Part shown: positions 43,270 through 54,112 of the stretch, one piece after another
Position numbering within the stretch: the first letter of the stretch is position 1
Layout: every line of letters begins with the position of its first letter
DNA from: Cylicocyclus nassatus
Lineage: Eukaryota > Nematoda > Chromadorea > Rhabditida > Strongylidae
DNA length: 64,000 nucleotides
NCBI GenBank assembly: GCA_958299035.1
Contig: CATQJL010000305.1
Span: forward strand, 64,747,618 to 64,811,617
Reading direction: 5' to 3'
The notes under the pieces: generated by a model
Seen by the model: the letters and a program-made list of their open reading frames with translations, nothing else
Told to the model about the DNA's origin: nothing
The model's database searches: none
Translations under genes and position numbers: made by a program

Positions 43270-44288
43270 AGGGCCGATAGTAATCTACCCTACGTGGTGG
43301 CATCATAGATGCCGGCAAGTTGGCACACATCGCGGAAAGATGCCAACTCCGCCGGCAGCTCGCGGAGTGATTGTAGGTTTCAATAATCCTATGTAACCTT
43401 GGCACGCAATCATTTCGCACATTAAGTTTTGATGACGCAGACAGCCGCAAAATGCTACCTTGCGCGCGGTCGAACCTATGTGCGTTAGCTTGAAGTGCCA
43501 CCACGTTAACCATTCGACCATTCGGTCAGCCATTGCCTTTTGCACCAGCAATAGGAGGAACGCACTGGTGAACGGCTGCCTATAAAAGGGATCGATACAT
43601 TGCGTGAGAGACTTTGACCTGAAAGAACAGCTGATTGATATGAGCGAGAGAGGAGCGAAATCGGTGCAAACTGAGATTTATAGGGGATTGCCAAAACAGT
43701 TCGTCTTCTATATGATTCTAAGGCATTAGTGGATTTTTTCTCTGTAAGAAAATCGTCATTTTAAAAAAGAAAAACCCATATAATGAGAAAAATGATAGTT
43801 TTTTCATGAAAAGTAGAATTTTTGATTTTTTCGCCTGACGTAAATTGTGTGATATCGCCGCAATTCGCAAACTCGCAGACGCCGTCGGCAAAGGTGCCAC
43901 CACCTCGACGTGGTAGGGGCACGTCGAGATGCCGGCAGCTCGCTCTCTCAAAAGAGCACGCTATTTCCCGTGCTCTCTGACCTGCCGGCAGCTGCCATCT
44001 CGCGGATTCCGGCAACCTGCCGGCAGGTTGCCGGCAACTGACATCGCGAAGTTGCCGGCAGCTCCTCCTGGAATTCCAGATATTTTACTAAAGGAGGAGT
44101 TCTGGAGCCGCAGATTTTTATGAAGTTTTCTACAGAGTCGAGGCGGCAACTTTATCGAGAAAATTTTTTGAAAAAAGGCTTGGGACGGCCTAAATTTCGG
44201 TTCTTAGTTTCTGGCCACCTCGCGGAAAGGTGCCAGCAACCTGCCGACGAGACCTGCCGCCAGGTCGGGGGGATTACTACCGGCCCAG
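43270..44288. mobile_element. About 1-kb element with GGGCCGRTAGTAATC termini
   Basis: It opens GGGCCGATAGTAATC and closes GATTACTACCGGCCC. The interior is rich in GCCGGCAG and TTGCCGGCA words and short inverted repeats, with no credible ORF. A related fragment begins at 38643 (GGGCGATAGTAATC...GCCGGCAAATTTG), and GCAGGCCGGGCTGCTGGCAG appears near 39046. Non-autonomous DNA transposon likely. Confidence 0.6.
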
Positions 44289-44851
44289 AGGACGTGAGAC
44301 ATTCGTCCCTTGACTACTCTTAGAGCGGCATTTTAGGCAAAATTATGGCTGTGATTTATACACTATTGTTTGCCTCTCCTAGAAGTCTTTTTGCTGCTTC
44401 CTGCATTCAAAGGGCCCTATTAGCCAGAGCGTAAATCTAACTGGATGAACAAGCCAGACCAAGCTGGATGCATTTCTTATATTCATGATCTGTACAAGAA
44501 AAAAAATGTAGTTCAGGTCCCGATATGAGAAGAGGCTTCATGGTGTTGTGCATTACTGCTGTTTGTGCGAAGTTAAGACAAGAGAACAAGATTCCGTGAG
44601 ATTTGAACCAAATCGGACAAATTTAGCTAGGGTAAGGTGGGGGGGGATGAAAGATGTTAGGGTAAAAGTGCTATAAATGTTTTTGACAAGACGAGCTTTA
44701 ATAATGCAAGAACTCCAAAGCAGATGCACTATTCATGAACGGCAAAAGAATAAACGAAGTAAATTATGTTTATTCGCTAAATTCATTAGCTTTTGAATAT
44801 GGTGCTTTATAAGCCTACTTCTCCAAGTCTACTCCCTGTCTGTCTCTGCAG

Positions 44852-46361
44852 AAATCAAAGTTTTGGCAGGGCCATGTAAATTGAAAAAATTATGAGTTTA
44901 ATCTAGTAAAAGCTTTTGGTTAGCTGTGATTTCTGTAATCATCTGAGGTTGTTTACAGCAATTTTGCCAATGCATCATGATCAGGCTCTTATGCATGAGA
45001 AAACCAAATAAATAATGAAAAATTCAGCAAGTGTTGTGATAAGCGCTATAAATATCATGCTAAGAAGGAGTCTGCTTGGGTTCAAAAAGCAAAAAAACTA
45101 AGAGATTGTCTTCAAACTACTTCCAAGATCTATAGAGGGCAAAAATCGTATACGCTAGGTGGGTGAAGCCGAATCCAAAATGCGTATTTCTGATGATATG
45201 AATAATTCTGCCAGCAGAGCTAGTAAGTAAGTGGCCGGCTCCTTTTGTCCTCAGTAATGCAGGTTTTCATAATTATATATTTTTCCTATCTCCTTTTGCA
45301 TTTCCGGCAAAGTTCTTTGCAAAAGAAATTTGTTTGGAGCCTGACATTCCTTTTAAATGAGCCCATGTGAGGCAGAATAAATCCGGTCAGCGAGGCTTTA
45401 ATATATTGTTTGCTAATAATTGTTCGTTCTTACAGTTTAAAAAAGTCAAGGATCCTCAAAACCTTGTTTATGATGAGACATGCATGTTTATGTTTTGGTT
45501 AAGACTTACGCGCAAATTAAGTCGTCTAAACTACACGGTGCGTCATGATTTTACTTATTAAAGGCAGTGTCCGGGCAAAATGGGGGTTCTGAGATTTCTC
45601 TGCCATGTGAAAGTAGCCCCCCTGAGACACAACATCGCGCAACTGCAAGCATAAAACGTTCGACCTAAAGCAAGAAAAACGATTGCAAATTGGGGAAACT
45701 TACGCCTTGGGGCGGGGTCCTCCGAGCTGTTTGAATCCCTGCCAGACGGCAGAGTACGTATGCCGCCACAGTTAAAAACCGTGCGCTCTTTGCAACCTCT
45801 GCGTCTTAGCCTGGCGGGGATCCCCAAATTTCGAAATGTGGGGACTTGGAAAATGCATGTTCTCGCCGTTTTCGCGCCTTCTGATGTGGATTTTCGGATT
45901 CAGCGTTGCGGATAACCCCAGATAAGTTGATTTTTTAGAAGTCGAGTTTCTGCCCGGACACTGCCTTTAAAGTTATTATGTCAGCTCTTTCAATCCAGGG
46001 ATTATTTACTTAGGTTGGCTAGTAGACATCGACTTTTATGATAGGGTGTTTATATACATTGGCTCAGAATCAAGTGATGAGAGGATTAATAGAAACTGAC
46101 GCTCTAAAGAGAATTTATAAGAGGATTTTGGAGAAGAGTCAAGAAAGCAAGATGTTTACAGCTTGTCTGAGACCGAAGACAAATAATACCGGACAGGATT
46201 ACAGAAAGAATAGAGGGAGAATAACCCGTCATTTAGATGATGTCAGCATGGATACAACAAGGAGAAATTTAAGATTCTTCATTATTTGTATATTGTACAA
46301 TCCTATGAGGATTAGCACCAAAAAAACTCATAACCTTAAGTTTCAGCCAGAGTACTCGTGA
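44852..46361 (+). CDS. 3' end of an unrecognised basic protein, multi-exon
   Basis: Candidate exons are 44852-44875 (weak), 45028-45158, 45436-45537 and 46068-46361. They read KCCDKRYKYHAKKESAWVQK and LRDCLQTTSKIYRGQKSY, then FKKVKDPQNLVYDETCMFMF, then NQVMRGLIETDALKRIYKRI and GRITRHLDDVSMDTTRRN, to a stop at 46359. The last two join in phase 0. Joining 45158 (phase 1) to 45436 (phase 0) needs a very small exon, for which an 8-base option exists near 45253. A MITE (45558-45970) sits in the last intron. No domain recognised. Confidence 0.45.
45558..45970. mobile_element. MITE (about 410 bp) with TTAA ends
   Basis: TTAAAGGCAGTGTCCGGGCA on the left and TGCCCGGACACTGCCTTTAA on the right are exact inverted partners, with TTAA at both edges as in piggyBac-like insertions. 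A related element is at 62893-63459. Confidence 0.8.
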
Positions 46362-47307
46362 TCGCCATTCAACAACCTTCCTATGAACAAATAGGCTATG
46401 TATACCACATTAATCTTATGAGAAGGGTAAAATACGAATATATTAACATCAGTTTCCTAGATGATGCAAGATGAAACTTTGCTCTGAGGTCTTCAACCCA
46501 ACTAGCAAACATATTTTCTTTATATTGCTCAAATGAGGCGTGATAATCGAGCAGGGTGGGAAAGGAGATCATGACGTAAAATGGTATTTATGTCCTTACA
46601 TAATTACTTACCTCAAGCCGTCAAAGGTTAATTAGAAATTGCAAAAATCGGGCCCGTAAAAATTCAATTTTCCTTTCCTTTATTGCTCTTAGCACGCAAA
46701 TCAGAGATCTGAGTGTTCAGACAGCTTATGGTTATTTATCTTGCAAAAGTTCTATAATCTGCATCATCAACCTTCTGTTGATGTGCATAACCAGGCTCAG
46801 ACAGTAATTTTTTCCGAGCTTATTGAGATCCCGAAGATAAATCACTATTCATGTTCGAGAGCTATAAGTACAGTCCATAAAGTGATAATATTCTAAAATA
46901 TCTGAGCAGAGGGTTGGGGAAACTAGGATAAAAATATGATACGCAAAAAGAATTTATGTACATGTGACTTGAATTAGCTCAATTATTTCTAAAGTGACCG
47001 TAAAGGACAAGTCAAAAAGTTGTATTATAACTAAGTACAAAATTTGAAATTGTCTCTATCAATTTTTAAAAGTGACGCTCGAAATAAGGACAAAGTTATA
47101 TTTTGTATCGAAACGATTTGGTTCTAGTGAATAAAAGGATCAGGTACAAAAAGTGCTTTATAGTAATAATGACGACCGCTTGCTCATAATTCATGTGAAA
47201 TTTTTCCCAAGTTTATAGTGTGATAGTTTGTACTCGCTGAGAAAAATGTGTACGCAAGCTCTTTTTAGCTTAAGTCAAAGACTATATACTTCGCTGAATA
47301 TTTGCAG

Positions 47308-47422
47308 GAAAAGAAGGACATGTAAGGAGCAAAATCAACTTCCTGTATGCGTTGTAACCACAGAACGTCCTCATGTTGGTAATGAAAAGTCTTTTTCGAG
47401 CCCAGGGACAATCAAGCTATAA
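47308..47422 (+). CDS. Candidate terminal exon
   Basis: After ATTTGCAG an open frame entering in phase 2 reads KRRTCKEQNQLPVCVVTTER and NEKSFSSPGTIKL to TAA. Codon use looks protein-like, but no upstream exon with matching phase was found in 46,400-47,300, which is otherwise featureless AT-rich DNA. Confidence 0.3.
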
Positions 47423-47518
47423 TCAGCTGAACTATAAATTTTATAAAGTAAAAGTTATGTTTGCCTTAGAGAAAGTTCAACCGTAAACGTTGTTTTTTAT
47501 CAGTCATAATAATTAATA

Positions 47519-48223
47519 TTAGGTTGCCCCGAAAGTTCTGTCGTTTCATATTTGAAAAATTGTAACTTTGCCCTATCTCAACAGATTAACTTCATTAGAT
47601 TTTTGTTAGAAAGTGTAGATCCTTCGCTTTCGAATGCTTTTTGATGAGCTCCTGCTACGCACTGACTGCACAGATAAAAATAGAAAAAGAAGATCGTATA
47701 AGCTTTGGTCATTTTAACTTTGATTGCCAAAAATCTGGAAAGCTGCAAAATCTGAAATCGTCGAAACATAAGTTCTTTGACCTACTCTTTGCAAATGCGA
47801 AAAGTTTGTCCTGTTTGCACGTCTCTGTGAGAAGTTACGAATTACCGTTTACTACAGAAAATGCCAAAATTAATTAATTTGTCACTTTTCTCAAAAATCG
47901 TAACATTTTACAGACACGTCCAAACAGCGCAAACGTTCCACAGTTACAGAGACTAAACTCATAAGACTTGTGTTTTGAAGATTTCAGATTTTTCTGAAAC
48001 ATTCCCGATTTTTGGCGACCTAAGTTGAAATGGCCAAAGCTTATATGGTCTTCTTTTTCTATTTTTATATGTGCAGTCAGTGCCTGGCAGAAGCTCATCA
48101 AAAAGCTTTCGAAAGCGAAAGCCTTACCCTTTCTAACGAAAAAATAATGAAGTAAATCTGTTTGGATAGCGGGATGTTATAAATTTTCAAATATAAAACG
48201 ACCCAACTTTCGGGACAACCTAA
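47519..48223. mobile_element. Palindromic mariner-type MITE (705 bp)
   Basis: TTAGGTTGCCCCGAAAGTTC and GACAACCTAA termini lie within TA. The two halves are near mirror images (for example AAGCTTTGGTCATTTTAACTT and its complement), meeting near 47878. Confidence 0.8.
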
Positions 48224-49148
48224 TAACTCCATATTTGCAGCGTTTGTACTCGCGTAAAAAGAATTTCTAAGCGCTAATAAATTTTGATTACAATTTGTAA
48301 AAGCATGATTAGTTCTTTAAACAGAAAACATTGTTAGAAGTAAGATTTTATGAATGTTCTGTCAAGCCTTTTTGCGACTTTTCCCAATAAACACTTTTTT
48401 GCCTTACTGATAACTCACAAATTTTTGGTTTTTTTGACGTTAAAGTTGTTAGATTGCCAAAACCAAATTAGAAGAGCAGAGCTCATTCCTTAGGATTACA
48501 ACTGCGTATAACGTATCAGGGGTTGCTTTAGATCAACTGCTTATCAACTGAATTATTTGAACAATCCATAATGGAAAAAAATGATTCTAGACCACTGAGT
48601 TTTTTGGAGAATTGCCGCCAGCAGTGGAAGCAAATTGCTTTAAATTTTTTTCGAAATAAGTTTACAGTGTAAGTGAGTAACTATGAACCTAAGATTTGGA
48701 GTAGCTATAGCAAATTGGACATAACGGCATAGATTTTTCTTTTGGTGAAAAAGAAAGTTGGAAAATATTCAAAACCATATAGCTTTTAGATTCGGAGTAA
48801 ATGCTGCGACTGTCACTGACAGGTCCTTGCTAGTCCTCGAAAGCTGCGCTAGCAGAAAATTCTCAATTTACCTAGTGTTGGACACAGAACGAAATTAACG
48901 AGTGAATTATTTAGGCAAAAAACGTTGGCAAAAATCTGCTTATTTTGATAAGAAATTTTTTCTTAACTCTCTTGATTAGTCAGGTAAGTTGATCAATTTG
49001 TGATGAATCGTTTTTCATCCTTTTAAAAGCCTACAAGGGAAAGGTTTTTGATTCACTCATATCTTTCCTGTACTACTTGCACTGCAAAACTAGGACTTTA
49101 AAAAGAATTATTAGCGACACCATGTAAAAATTATTCTAGCAAATAATA

Positions 49149-50170
49149 TTAGGTCGTTCCGAAAGTAATGTCGCTTTTTTTAAACGTACGCCACATCTCG
49201 TAGAACAAAGACGTGTGAGAGATTCTGGTAACTTTTGATGCAGCATTTCATTCTTTTTCTAATGGTTATATAAGCATCGCATAATAATCAATAAGCCCTT
49301 GAAGATTTACCAAAAACTGCGACCCATGCTTTTTAAGAAGGTCAAGTTTCACAATTTTTCCAACATTTTATAACAACCCTCGAAAGGAGTCCAAGTAATG
49401 GATGGATAGAGCGAACTCTACAGGAAACAGCACTACTTTTTTCTACTTTCCAGAGCTCGTCATAATTTTTGTATAGATTTTTTGATGGAACCACCGAATT
49501 TTAACATTCTCGCCTCAGATACAATTGCATCAAACACCAACAAATCTTCGGATTTTGAAACTTTTGAAGATGGATTATGGTTTGACACTAATTTTACAAA
49601 CCGACTGAGCTGTCACCGCTTCAGATTAGCAACTTTAGAAAATTTCGGGTACAGCCTAGGGCGACCTGGAAAACCTGCATCATGATGATTTTATCCCAGA
49701 AAACTTGATGAATCGGAAACAAAAAACAACCAGTAGAGAGAGGAGAAAAAGCTGCGTCGAATGACACCCGAGTTGCCTGCCGGTTATTGTTCTGTGAGGT
49801 TTGAGTTGACCAAATATGACATTTGATGGCATTGAAAAATTGACTCCGGAAACTCTAAGAAGCAAGTTAAAGAAAAGAAACAATTAATCTGTGTCCTATA
49901 GAGTTTGCTCTATCTAACTGCCACTTGCTCTTCCTTTGAAAATATGTACAAAAATTTAGAAAAATAGCCGAACTTGACCATGGCAAAAAGCATGAGTCGC
50001 AGACTTTGGAGAATTTTCGAGAATTTATTGAATATTCTGCAACGAAATTACAACCGTTAGAAAGAGGATGAAATGCTGCATCGAATGCTTCTAAGAACTC
50101 TTGAAAATCTTGATTCCTTGAAATGTGACGATCTTTTGAAAAAAGCGACATTACTTTCGGAACGACCTAA
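49149..50170. mobile_element. Mariner-type MITE (about 1.02 kb)
   Basis: TTAGGTCGTTCCGAAAGTAA and TTACTTTCGGAACGACCTAA are exact inverted termini inside TA. It is the best-preserved member of the family also seen decayed at 13030-13965 and 21180-21900. No transposase ORF. 48,224-49,148 to its left holds nothing I can support. Confidence 0.8.
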
Positions 50171-50344
50171 TATAAAATTCCGGAAGACGAGCTGGCGCAG
50201 CGAGATACTGCCTACTGTCTACACAGTCTCTACTTGTCTGCATATAAATAGCGGAAATATCATCAAAAATAACGCTTGAATGACGAGAGAACACCCAATC
50301 ATTATGTGCCTTATCTTATGTTAACATTTATAGCAATAAATATG

Positions 50345-50694
50345 TATATGAAGCTGATACTGCTCAATGTCATAACAAATCATCGCTGGCACGAGTATCT
50401 CATCAACAAAATCTGGAAAAAGATCACGGGCTAATTCTGTATTTCTTAGAAGATTGTAGTGTCATGAGTCAATAGCAATTTATATGTGTGGTTGTTTTTC
50501 TTACAGAGGATGTGGAGAACGATAAAGATATAGAGGTTTTATTAGAAAGGTAATAAAAGATGTAAATACTGGAGCATTCTTATCCCAATATGCTCCTTTC
50601 AAAATGTACAAAGAATTCTATTTTTAGGCTGTTGCAGCCATCAAAGTTGAAAAAAGCTTTGGAGATGGGACTTTTCAGTTCAGTATTTCTATGA
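50345..50694 (+). CDS. Candidate small-protein exons
   Basis: Exons 50507-50549 and 50628-50694 join in phase 2 (AG|G) with good TTACAG/GTAATA and TTTTTAG signals and read EDVENDKDIEVLLERLLQPS plus KLKKALEMGLFSSVFL before TGA. A TATAAATAG box lies at 50242 and an ATG with a MKLILLN start at about 50350, but no in-phase donor links that start to the first exon. An amphipathic helix is predicted around LLERLLQPSKLKKALE. It may instead be part of the gene continuing at 54113. Confidence 0.35.
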
Positions 50695-50759
50695 AACTGG
50701 AGGCAAGTGTACAAATTTTGATTAATCTCAGCATCTCAAGTATTATGTCGTTTCGCCAC

Positions 50760-52890
50760 TATACTGAAGTACGTGGAATCGTGCCTCTTGAAAGCTAAAC
50801 CGACACTAACAACTTCATTAGAAACTGGCTAAACCTACCGTGAAATCACAAAAACAAGATCTATTTTGCTTTTGGGCACTAAATCCAAGCTAACAATCAC
50901 AAGCTTTTTATGGCACTGTAAACTGTTCAAATTTAAAATTCCATTCATTGTAACTTGCTACTCAGTATAGTTTGAACGAACTTTTTGAGCTTTTTCAGTG
51001 ATGATTACACCATTTAAAACCGAAAAATCGAAGAAAGTTGCGCAGTCAAATCAAAATGCGTGAAAACCTCTTTCCATTTTCATCAAAACTCTTTTTTTCA
51101 AACATCCTACCTCCAATGGCCTTGCATGCTTTAGGTTCCTACCGTAATTATGTGGCAATGATAAGTGATAGGCTCTATATCGTAAATTTAAGGTGCAGCC
51201 AGTCGAAATCAAGAAAAAATCACAAAACAAAAAACGGAAAACTCCGCCCTCGCAATCCTGGGCTCCTCCCATATTTACACTTGCACTACGAACTTTCGCA
51301 GCTTTGGTCGTAAAATTTCGCTTTAGATGCTATAGTTACTGAGAGATACAAAATATAGCTGAATACCAAAAAGCGACTTCTCTCTTCAATAATAAATTAA
51401 GGATTCCCTAAACAGCTATGCTCTTTGGGAACATTATAGGCTATATGTAATTTAGTATCGCTATGACTAGAGCTAAAGTTACTATACACTTCGAAAACCT
51501 ATGCGTTGCTTGTACTCCAAAAATTGGTACTGACTACAACGTGAAAAACAACCGATGGGTTATATCTGCAAAACTTTGCAATTCAATGTCAATGTACCGA
51601 AAGAATTATACATAATGAAGTCATGTCATACAAGATTCTGGAATTTTCGAGTTCGATTTTGACATGACTTTTATCCCGGAAGTAGTGGATTTGGTGGCAT
51701 AGCATGTCAATGAATATTGCTCAATTCTCATTGTGCAGCAAATAAAATTTTATGAAGCTCATGCTATTTTGATTTGCAAAGCGTCACGCAAGTTGACGTG
51801 AGATGGAAATAGAATTCTGCCAATTTTATTTGCTTGCAATAAGCTAGTTGCGTGATTACGTATGTAGCACGGGGTAGGGATCACTATGTATACTTAGTTA
51901 GTATGTACACCACAATTCTGGAAAGCTAAACTATATATGAAGGGGTCAATTTTTCTACTGATCTGAGTGAGATCTGTTTACCTTAGACTCGACTCTACTT
52001 GGCAAATCTGTTCTTCGATAAATCACTATAAAAATGCTGCTGAATGAGATATATGCAGTGAGAATACAAATCTTGGTTAGTAAACAAAAACAGAAGAACA
52101 GTGAACAGTTAAAACATCTGTCGAACTATGCATTCGTATTTCGAAAAAGGGATTATACAAAATTGCGAACGATGAGATCTCCTAAGCAAGGAAGTAAGTA
52201 GTGGATGGAATTGAAGATTACATCTTGATCCTACAATGTTTTCGTAGTAGATCTCTGGCACCATGCCACGGACCAAAACTCTGCGTTTTTGTCGGGAATC
52301 GGGAATTCTAGAGATAATCTGACAACGCAACTATATTTCTCCCTTCAAAAGAGTTGGTTAAATGAATTAGAATATTCTAGAGCATGACAGCTTCTTTTGT
52401 TTTCCAGGATCTGCAACGTAATAGCACATAGGTGATTGTTTTGCCAAGATATTGCTTGCTTTCTGTTCTGCAAAAATTGCAAATGCATGAGCTTTGGTTT
52501 GCGAAAAGAAGCACATCTTACTGTTAGCACGTGTTAATTACAATTACAGTATTCAAGAGGATGGTTTATCTAGAATCCTGACTGGAATCCCCCTCCCCCT
52601 CACCACCTCTCTGCCCTCCAAATGCATGGAATGGTACTTTTGGAGATTGAATGTGCTTTTTATAACTTGACTATTGAAAATTGGGCGTAAAGTTTTTTAA
52701 TGGTCCAATTTTCTCCCGCGTGTTTCCATTAGGGATGTTCAGTTTTGGAGCATCACAACGGAGTAAAGAATTGTCTTAATGAATACTTCTATTTTTTCAA
52801 ATAACCGACTCTAATAACTCAACTGAGAGAACGTTCATTTCGAATTTCAATTAATCCACAGCAATTAGATGTAAGAAAATATTAACCAAT
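50760..52890. other. Non-coding AT-rich stretch
   Basis: 51,040-51,300 carries CTACCGTAATTATG and related words like the interior of the 675-bp MITE family but without termini. A short possible exon at 52408 (TTTTCCAG) is too small to support. Otherwise nothing. Confidence 0.3.
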
Positions 52891-52893
52891 ATA

Positions 52894-53851
52894 TTAGGTT
52901 GGTCCGAAAGTTCTTGCGCATCATTTTCAAAAATCATAACTTGCTTGGCACTCTATGGATTTCGTTGTAATTATATCTATTCGAAAGAGGAATCCGTGCT
53001 CTTTACGAAGGTACCTCCGGGATGAGTTACTTTGGAAAACTTATGAGTTACAAGCAATTGAATGAAATCAGTCAAGATTGGCATTTTTCGAGCTGGGTCA
53101 CGAAAAATTCTGGAAGTGTTATTATTTGATAGAGAAAATTATGCTCTTTTCTAGAGTGCCTTTTCCACGAACTAAAACGAAAAATATCGAAAGTTACAAG
53201 CAAATAAAGAGAATTACTTTAGTTATGCAACTTTTGAGCATGCCCCAGAAAGCTTAAAAACGTCACAAAAAGGCGGGAAAGCCAAGAACACGGGTTTTTT
53301 GATATTCTCTTTCTAGCTGAGCAAAAATCGGACCAATCGAGAGCAATTTTGAATTTCGTGAAAAACGCAGGCCCGAAAATCCGAAGAAATCACAAAAAAC
53401 AAAATTGCTCTCGATTAGCACGATTTCCATTCAGTTAGAAAGAAAGGGTCACAAAACCCATCTTTATGAGTTTTCCGTCTTTTCTTTGACGTTTTTAAGC
53501 TTTTTTGAGCATGCTCAAAAATTGCAAGATTGAAGAAATTCGCTCCTAACTCTCGATCTTTTTCGTTTTAACTTATGAAAAAGGTACCATTGTAATGAGC
53601 ATAATTTTCTCTATCAGAGAGAAATACTTCCAGAATTTTTCGTGACCCAGCTCGAAAAATGTCAAACTTGACTGATTTCATTCAACTGCTTGTAACTCTC
53701 GAAGTTTTTCAAAATAATTCATGTCGAAGGTACCTCTGTAAAGAGCATGGATTCCTCTCTCGAATGAATATAATCATAACGAAATACATCGAGTGCCAAG
53801 CAAGTTATGATTTTTTGAAAATGATGCGCAAGAACTTTCGGACCAACCTAA
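52894..53851. mobile_element. Palindromic mariner-type MITE (958 bp)
   Basis: TTAGGTTGGTCCGAAAGTTC and GAACTTTCGGACCAACCTAA termini lie within TA. The two halves mirror each other almost throughout, including AAAACCCG/CGGGTTTT and GAGCATGC words near the centre. Confidence 0.85.
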
Positions 53852-54112
53852 TATTTGTCATAATTTAACAGTGTCATAAATAAGTGAAAACAGTTTAGAG
53901 GGGTTCATTCTTGATTTGCAACAAAATCGTCTTGCAGATAGTCAAAATTACCAGAAAGAATGAGTTTTACAAGTTCTTCTTAAAAAATATCTAGTCACTC
54001 CAGACAATTCTAATCTTACTGAGGAGTTCTGGAGATGGCATAGAAATTAAACACTTTGTCTAGGGAAAGGGTTGAGAAGAAGAATATATTAAAACTTTTC
54101 GTTCTATTTTAG

